NCBI GenBank assembly: GCA_025084515.1
Contig: JAJAGP010002252.1
Span: forward strand, 62,001-126,000
Reading direction: 5' to 3'
Length of the DNA stretch: 64,000 nt
From: Ancistrus triradiatus
Lineage: Eukaryota; Chordata; Actinopteri; Siluriformes; Loricariidae
Part shown: positions 52,001-61,500 of the stretch, piece after piece
How the letters are laid out: each line of letters begins with the position of its first letter
How positions within the stretch are numbered: the stretch's first letter is position 1
Notes under the pieces: model-generated
What the model saw: the letters and a program-made list of their open reading frames with translations, nothing else
Database searches by the model: none
Told to the model about the DNA's origin: nothing
Made by a program: the position numbers and the translations under genes

Positions 52001-55000
52001 AGACAAACCAAACCAATGGAAAAATCTTCGTATCTTTAAAATAAACAGTTTGAACACTATACTAATACTGGGTAGGGCCTCCCTGTTGTAGCTCATCTGC
52101 CTAGAGGTTTGATGTGGTGTGCATTCAAAGATGCATTTCTGCACACCACAATTGGATATCTGAGGTACCATAACTTTTCAGCCACCAATAATCATGCCAA
52201 AGTCAAAATCACTGAGATCACATCTTCTGGCAAACATTACCTGAAGCTCCTGGCTCAACGCCCTGCACTGCTGCCACATGATTGGCTGTTTAGATAATTG
52301 CTTGAATGAGGAGGAGAAATGTACAGGAACCAGGTAGGGTATTTCCCCATATAAAATACCAAAACTTGGGCTCCCATCACCCAAACAAAACAAGCAAAGT
52401 TACATTTGGATAACAGAGTTTGACTGTATTACATAATTATAATTAGTTTAACAGTATGTTTTCATTGGTGACTCTTGACAGGTGCAACAGTAGTCACGTT
52501 GTTGGCTGTAAGCATACCTGCGTCACTATGGCGTCCTGTCACGTTGCTCTGCTCTGTGGAGGACCCTGAAGCGGGCTTCTGTCTGTGACAAAATATGCTC
52601 TCTAGTCTGGATCCACGCTTGGTGTTGGCCTTCTGCTTAAGCTGGGCCATCTTGGAGCTCAGCAGTTTTGGCCTGCCTCTTTGCCTGCAGGGAGTCTTCG
52701 TTTCAAAAAGGAATGAAGTAGAGAAAGGAAAAGAAGGAGAGAGGAAAGAAAAATTACATTTGGGAATGAAGAGCAAAATGCTTCTGTTCTGACCAGCATA
52801 CGAAATGGATTTGCAAATATAAATATAAATGCGTAAATATACAGTTTCCCGACTTTTCCATCACATTTCACATTTAACGCTACGCATGGGAAAGTGGCTA
52901 CTTGGCAGGTCGTTTGACTATTGCAGCGTTGATGAATCAGTCACCTGTGAAGCACTGATGTGGTGGAAGGTGCTACTGGCAGTCTTCTTCCTCTTCGTGT
53001 CCTTTTCCACGCCTCCAGTCAGCTCTTCCTCTGCAACCAATAGGCCCGACTCCGCTCCCAGCAACCTGTCCATCACAACAGAGAGAATTCATAAGAGGAG
53101 TGGGGAGCAAGGGATGAAAAGGAGAGATCAGAGGAGAGCACAGGGCTTGCCTTCCCTCTTCGTGGCTTTCTAATAACCCTCTTTTCAGCCTTTGATGAAT
53201 GGAGAGGCAGGGGCCCCTTTCGCTGCCACATGCTTGAAAAATTGGCATCTGACGGCCGAACGAGAAATATCTGAGCGAAGCACTAGTTAGGGAACCTCCT
53301 ACTCAAAATTTTGTTTGTTCTTTTTCCCCTTCTTAGTTTCCCTCTCTCTGTTTTCTCACTCTTTTCCCCTCAGCACCAATGGTTTTAGGGGTTTGGTTGT
53401 ACGCTAATACAACTCCCCTTTCTTATTACCATATCAATACATCTCTTCCTATACAAAGGAGCAAATGCAGTGGCCTTCAGCGGGGCTACTGAGAAACAGC
53501 GAGTGAGTGTGTGTACAGCTGCCAGACATCGAGCAGACCTATTAAGGTGAAATTGGGTTGAGCTTACACACACGTCATGCGGCCCACGGTCGGGCTCTCT
53601 TTTTCCTGTGCGTGTCACTCTTTTCCCCCTTAGCAGCAGACAGCCACTTCAAAGTCACCACAGGCTTGCCTTAGTCACTGCTCAGAGAGTTGAGGCTGCT
53701 GACAGCCAGCCTGTCAGTCAGTCTGGAATGATTGGCAGGCAAGTGTCAGAGGCTATAATGGCATGTTGTTGGTGGATGCCATGCTGTTGGCACAGTGACA
53801 AACCAGACAAAAAGTGGCAGTGCCCTACACAAGAGGTCTGTCTGTACACACTGAACTTGGAGTGTGCTCTTATATTCACAACACCGAAGCCTAACAGGGG
53901 AAGGCCGTGAACTATGTTTAAGGGCATGAAGAAGCATTTAAGGTAGGTTTCACGCTACTATCAGGAGATCGTGGGATTGAATCCAGGCGATACCACGGAA
54001 ATCTCTGACAGGGTGCCAGGGAGCATAATTGGCCCTGTTCTCTAGGTGGGAAGGATGGTATTCCACTCCCCCATGTCAATCAGAGTGCTAGTTAATCACG
54101 GCTGTCTGTCAGCTCAAGTATACATAATAGGGCGGTAAACATACTCAACAAGTTTCTTCATCTGCCCTAAGATCCAGCAAGACCAGCTTCACGTGTGTCA
54201 AAGAAACAATGGGTTAGTCTCTGCCATGTAAGCTGTCATGTAATGGGAAAACCTAGCAAGTAGGTAGCAACTGGATATGACTAAATTGGGAACAAAACTG
54301 GGTAAGAATACAAAATCATGAGACATTTGCAACACAGAAGTAGCATGGGCAGTAAAACCCCTCAGGGGCATGGCAACAGAAAAATACACCATCACACACA
54401 GGCACCCTCATTTCGAAAACACAGACCAAGCCACATTCACTAATATATATGAACACACAGTGTTGGTTGTGTTGTGCATCTCTTTTCCGCTCAGCTGTTA
54501 GTGTTGGCTGGCTGCCCTTTACTCTGGGCAGTGCTGTCAGAAGGCATCAGTGTCCTCTACACCCAGAACCCCCATGCCCAAGCCCTGCTACAAAGAGCCT
54601 CTGCCAGGAGGGTCCATGAAGGGGGCGGGGGTTTAGGGGTTGGCTGGAAAGACTGCCAGGAGATACATGGCCAGGACAGATGGGGGGAATGAGGGGAGGT
54701 AGAGCATAAAACGCATCCCAAAACTCAGTAGGCAGGCTTTTTTCATACAATGTTTTCTGGAAAATACATGACGAATACATTGTGTATTCAAAGATCCATT
54801 TGAAAGGCTTAAGCACATTTTAAAAAACTTGGTATTTTTTGTGCATCGTACTCAGATACTAGAAAGGCTCATGTACAATTGAATTCAAATACCAATACAG
54901 AGAAATATATACTAATAAAATATTAGATGTTAATATTAATGGAAGAACAACTTAAAAACCACATCGACACAAATACTAATTCTCTTTCCGACAGTCCAAA

Positions 55001-55496
55001 CCATAGCTTTCCTCCCTGGCACGATGCTGAATATAGCACAGAATAGGTACAGGAAGGGAAAGTGGAGGGGTGATATGTAGGAGAATGAGATTCAGCATCC
55101 AACTGGAATGGAAACAAGAGTAGAGTAAGTGAAATAGAGAGAGATGGTGGACAGAGATAATGAGACCTAGAAAGAGTAAAGTAGAATGAGACAGGGTGGG
55201 GGGAGAAATAGGGCAGTCCTAAGGGAGTCTGTTTGCCGACCTGAGCTGCAGTTCTGGATCGATAGACACTAACCTCTATCGACCTGCCACCGCACTCAGC
55301 ATAGATGCAACCATCTAGCCCTGATACCCAATGCCAGTAGCCCGCCAGTCCTCGAAGAGCCCCGTATCCTGTACAACTACATCCACTAATGCTGGCCTGT
55401 CCACTCCTAAAAAAATTAAGTAAGTAGGCTAATGAGAATGGAGCCATAAAATGTATGAGATGCAGCAAGCGAGGGGCTACATGGCAAAGAGTACAT

Positions 55497-55556
<60 letters not shown>

Positions 55557-58500
55557 GTCTGTCTGTGTCTCTGTCTCTGTCTGTTTCTCTGTCTTTGTCT
55601 GTGTCTTTTTCTCTGTCTCTCTCTCTCTCTGTCTGTCTCTTTCTGTGTGTCTGTCTCTAAACAAAAAATAAATAAACATTTTAGCCTGTAAATCTAACCA
55701 ATTTCTCCATACCTGCACCACAGTCCCATATTCCCTTCAGCAGGCCATTATGGAAGTCGAAGGGGGTCTTTCTTTTCCAAAGGATCAAGGTGGATTCTTT
55801 GCAGGACAAGGAATTCTCCCGCACAGAGGTGCATCTGTAATTCCATGGGCCTGCTATTTTCAAGATGTAGCGCCAAGCTCTAACCTCAGCAGATCCACAA
55901 GGGAGTGGGTTACCGTGGAAACTCAAGCGTAACCTGACACCAGATCTGGAGTGAGCTTGGGAGACTGATTGTTTGGACTGCCTATTAAAGCCCAGTTTGC
56001 GAGCCGAGCTGACAGAAACCACCCTCCCCCTTCCCTGCCTGTCGCTACCCGATGGTGCCCTTCTGACCTGGTGACCCTCCCAGCTCTTGTGTCAACCCCA
56101 TGTCACATTCCTCCTGTTAGCGGCCGAGCGGGTGGGAGCACAGTGCATGTGTGTATTTGTGTGTGAAGTGTATGGAGAGAGGGGGCGGGCATCTGAGACA
56201 CACTGCCGGAGAATTCACAGCCCCCTAATTACAAAGGCCCTTCTCCTAAGAGAGGTCAGGATTACATAGTAATGAGATTCAGAGCAGGGGATTGATTAGA
56301 GAGCGAACAGGAGAGACAGAAAGCAAGAGAGACAGAAAAACAGTGTACAAGTGTGAGGGAGTGGGTAGTAGATTTTTATTTTGGTTCAATTGTTGTCAAA
56401 CCAAAAACATTGCAGTTCTGATTCCCAGCACAATGATGTAGCTAAAGTCAATAGCATCCACCTGCTTGATTATATTATACTATTCATTTACGCCTTACAA
56501 TATGCAAAATAACAGCTCAGGAAAGCATGATGTCATGTAGGGATGGTGAATGGGTGTCACACAACAATGCTTTCTGCAGCTGTCTGATTATTTAAGTGGT
56601 CATGTATATAGCATACTCAGATCTAGAAATCAGATTAAGAAATCCCATAAAGGGAGCTGGAATTTATTCCAGTAATCATTTTTCTCATAGCATTTCAATT
56701 GGTTTTCTCAGTCTGCACATGCGCTCAAGCCTAACCAACACACCTGCCAGGTCTGGCTTTATTTGAGCTCTTTTTCCATTGACAATGGTGGTTTTTGTTT
56801 CTCGCAGGATCTGGCAACCCCAGAATTAAACAAGCCACAGAATTAAACGCAGTAAAATGGCTATCAAACACTTTGTGGAGACACTGAAATGCACTTTCTG
56901 AAACAAGAGAATTAAGAATTTCATTATTTCATATTAAAGTTATTATTAATTTACATTATTTAATATTTAAAAAATGATGTGAGATCATTGGCTGGTTGGA
57001 CAATAGAAATCCGATTAATGCCTGAGTGCGTGATTACTGACTAAATCTGATTTTTTGTTATCAAATTATTAAGTGCATGTAAAGTCACTCACTGTTCAAA
57101 CTGGACTTCATGTTTCATCTTTAAAGACTTCTTTGCGAAACTTTTGTTTGATTTTTTTTTCAAATACTATTATAATTACAAAACATATAAATATACAGTA
57201 GGTGCTTGGGTGGAGCAGTGAGCAAATGCACTGGTTTACCACCACAAGGACCTGGGTTTGAATCACAGCTCTTTTACATACATTCCCATTTGGCTGTGCC
57301 AGAGGGAGGGGAGGGTGGATGTGGAATTGTACTCTAGTACTGCAAGAGTGAGCCCTACCCAGTTCTGCAATGGCCTGGCACCCATCCCTTGCCTGCATTT
57401 TCTATTTTCAGGGGCTAGACCTTGGAGCCCCCATTGACCAAGAAAAAAAATCAGGGTTAAAATATGAAAGAACTGATTGAGCTGGATCCCTTAAAAATCA
57501 TTTTACTTCCTGAATATGTTTATACATCTTGGGTTAATAAATGTAATCATTGTAATCACTCATGCATGGTTACGCATTTACAAGTGGATGCTACAGGACA
57601 TACAAACACAAAATTCAGCCTGTCAGCTCTGATACAAGTCATTCAAACCAAACTTTGTCATATTGTGAATATTCATGCTGTATCTTATTAAAGAAACTAC
57701 GAATATGCATGCTTAAAATGAAACCAGCCCTACAGCATAACCTGCAACCACTGTAGAGCTATAAACTCTGTCACTGGTACCGGCAGTCTCAGCTTGTAAA
57801 ATTAAAATAAATAAAAGCTAACATGTCAGTTCCTTGTCTGCGCTTTATCATGACAATCAGGGGAACAGCTGGGGCAGCACATAATCACTTCCAAACATCA
57901 ATTGTATTATCAAAAACAGAATGTTTATAGGCTTGCTTAACTGTTAGCTAAGTAGTTATCTGAGAGGGTGATTCTGCCATCATGGCAGACGGTCAGAATG
58001 TGACGTCACTCTCCCGAGCCCTATCTATAAAGCAGCTCGTTGTTCAATAGCTATTGTAAAAGGCTCCACAAAACAAGTGACAATGGAAACTATGGCCACA
58101 CAAAAATTGAGTATTGCTTAACTGTTTAATATTGAGTACTCCCTGCTGAAACAAAAAAGCAGAGACCTGCACATGTTGCGTTTTCGACAGTGGTATGCTG
58201 GTCAATCAGCTAAACCGTCACCAGACCAGCACAAACCAGCAGAAAGCAACCTGAACCAGCATGGAATTCTTATGGTCTCGATATCTTAGCAGCATACCAA
58301 CATCCAAAACACAGCATATGCTGGTCTTTGCTTGTTTTTGTGGGGCTGCACGCCACTTTTATGACTTTGGTGGTCACAACAGTTACTGTACAAATAGCGA
58401 GAGGGTTCTAGTCCAATCATTGCCAAGCCACCACTGGGCCCTTGATCCCCAATTGTTTGCATGGTACTGTAAGGCTATCAGTTTTAAGTCGCTCTCTACT

Positions 58501-61500
58501 AAACATTGTAAATGTTTAAGGAACATATTGTTTTTAGAGTTCTTTTGAAGTTCAGAGTGGTGTAGCTATTTCTTCTGCGTAGTAAAGTTAGCTTTGATCT
58601 TTAAGGAGGAATGTCTGAATGCATATTGTTTTAACACAATGTACATAAACAGCCACTCTAATTACAGCACAGGACTGATTGTTCTTTTTCTTTCAGCTAC
58701 TTTCAAAGGCAGATCTTCTCGTTTTAGTTTTCAGTTCCACTGTTTTTTTCTTTCTTTCAATTCACCTTTTATGTAAACTCTAAAAATATTGATTTCAAAT
58801 ACAAAATGTATGGATTTTGGAGGAACTACAGAGAAAATGGATGGAAATTGGTTTCTTGAACAAATAACACAATGGATAGACACCACTAGACCTTACTGCT
58901 GTTGGAAAGATCAGCATGTGTAATGTCAGCTAACAGAATGTACTCTTATGGAAGTACAACTGTTAACTGGTTTTCTGCTTATGCCAAAGGTTTCACCCAC
59001 TACCAAGTACATTTACATTTACAGCATTTAGCAGACGCCCTTATCCAGAGTGACTTACAACTGATACAGTCTTACACTCCAAGCAATTGTGGGTTAAGGG
59101 TCTTGCTCAAGAACCCAACAGTGGCAGCTTGGCAGAGGTGGGATTTGAACCCTGGACCTTGTGGTCCATAGTCCAGTACCTTAACCGCTAGGCTACCACA
59201 GTCCCATAAATGGGATAAATGGGACTTAAGTAGTCAGCATAAATGGTCAGCTTGTGTAATGCAACAGAGATTCACTTGTAGTTTTTTCCTCACTGTCATT
59301 TTTAGCATAACAATATTTGATGAAAACAGATTCATTCACATTTTCAATGGTCAAACTTTCAGAAATGAGTTTAATGTTTGCAACCTTTTGATACCCCAAA
59401 CTACATGCAGAAAACTATGCACTGACATGCATTGCAGGAGTAAACAGCATACTTATTCTAGTGTCACTTGACAACCTGGCACCTGATACTCAGATCTGAG
59501 ATCTTTAACAACAGAGCTGATGACCTCTCAGTGGCTTGTCACCTCTCATAATAACCTCTGACCTCTTACAGCCTCTGCCTGACATCAAGCCACAGCACTC
59601 CACACCAGAGTGAGATAGTCAGAGATACAATTCCAAATTGGAATAACACCCCATGGCTATGGAAAAACACGTTTCTGATGGGCTGCCAGGTGTGCCCTGT
59701 TTTCTTATACTGGGACACACCTAAAATCATCCAGTCAAAAACTAAATCACAGTCCTAAATCAATGCTCCAGTAAGCCCAATATGTACTCTTGTTGGACCA
59801 TGAAAATGAGCATAAATAATGTTTTAATCTAGGCCCTTATTCACGCTTGGATACTCCCAGCACTGATAAATGAAAGTAGGGCAAGTTAATGACAATGTGT
59901 TTGAAGTATAGAATCCTGCTCAATCGTAGCAACAGTATAAGGATGTAACTGTTCCAGGCAGCCTGTTGGGGTGAGAACTAGTGAGCTTTAGAGCTCCCAT
60001 TTCATTTTTTATTTTATTTTTATCCTGGTACACTCTGAGCACAGGCAGAAGAACACCCTTTATAGGGTGTTATTTACTTAAATGGTAAAGTTTACTATGT
60101 TATTAAATAAAATCATGGCTTTTGCTGATGTCGGATTATTCAGATATGAGGAAGCAACGCAAACCCTTGTTTTTTTTGTTTTTAAAGCCTTTTTTTAAAG
60201 CCTCTATTTGGTCATGATATGTACAAATATAATTTCCCATTACCTTTATATTAAGCTTTAGCTTTGTTTGTACTTCATTTTTTTATGTTTTTATTTATAT
60301 ATTAGTGTCATGTCAGCATTGATGGCAATATCCATGACAGGGGTAAGGTTACAACTGCATTCGTCAAATGCACTCACGCTGGGTCAAGTTAGAGAGATCA
60401 ACTAACCCAATTTGGAATGTGCGACTAAACCAGAGTACCCACGGAGAACATGCAATCTCCACACAGGAGTCCACAGAGGATGTCTGGAGGTAACAACGCT
60501 ACCCACTTTCACCACCACGCTGCCCAGATTAGTTTGTTTTAAAAAAAAAAAGCAATACATTGAACGCATATAGTATAGGCCATAACTAGAAAGAGCGGCT
60601 TCCTTCTCTTTTTGAGGTCTTCCAATACAGGGCTTTACGACTTTATGATATATTTCGGTGGCAGAAAGTTATCGTTTGTTTTATTTGGTGGATGTCATTA
60701 TTAATGGCGTGGATAAATGCAGAGCGGGGAAAGCATGTGTAATTAAGCTCCAGCTACTGTTTCTCATTAGTGCTTCACTAATCAGCCTAAGCCATAATAA
60801 AATAGGAGTTTTCTTAATCACGTAGGATAATCCAGTTTGACCGAGTTTATCAAGCTGTCTGTGGCCTGGCATAAACAGAAGTGCGTCTCGGGAGAGGAAA
60901 AACATTTATCACAGTGATAGATTCTCACTCTGACTTTGTGCAGGCATTTGGACACTTCATTTTATCAAATTAATATTGTTGGTGCGTCAGGGGTTAGGAG
61001 GAGTCGCAACACTTGTAGATAATCAATGGAAGTTGTAAATATGATTAATGCAGGCCTCTTTGGACTGATTAAGTACTTATTCTACCTCGTTTAAACCGAT
61101 ACCAGCCTTTGAACCTCATTTACTTAGGCACAACATGTGTACACAGCAGCAAGCTCTGTTTATTACCATAGGCAGTCATGCTCTCATGAACCACTGCACA
61201 CAAATTGACCAATGTGTAGAGAAATTAAAAGATTTGAAAAGCTGTTCAAGGTTTTTAACGTGACCTTGCCTTATAAAAATGTCAACTCAAATGTGTTTTT
61301 TATGAATGAATCATGAATAAATCACTGATGTGGGTTCAGTTGAATGCACAGACTGGTCAAAGTGAGAACATAACCAACAGTTTTGAAAAGCATGAAAGCT
61401 TGTGACCAGCAAGTGTTATTGTGTCACAGAGCCTACCATGTTACAGTTTGAAAGTACAAGCCATGTGACTCTAGTTCACCAGGAAAGAAAGTAGGCACAT

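Noticed and set aside
52685..52695. Acceptor 'ccctgcag' for exon 5
   Set aside because: It would put the following sequence out of frame; the acceptor 11 bases upstream restores phase and has a long pyrimidine tract.
54923..55468. 181-codon minus-strand frame as an intronic gene
   Set aside because: Its second half is low-complexity from the pyrimidine-biased intron; only the 55247-55405 part has splice-like borders, reported separately.
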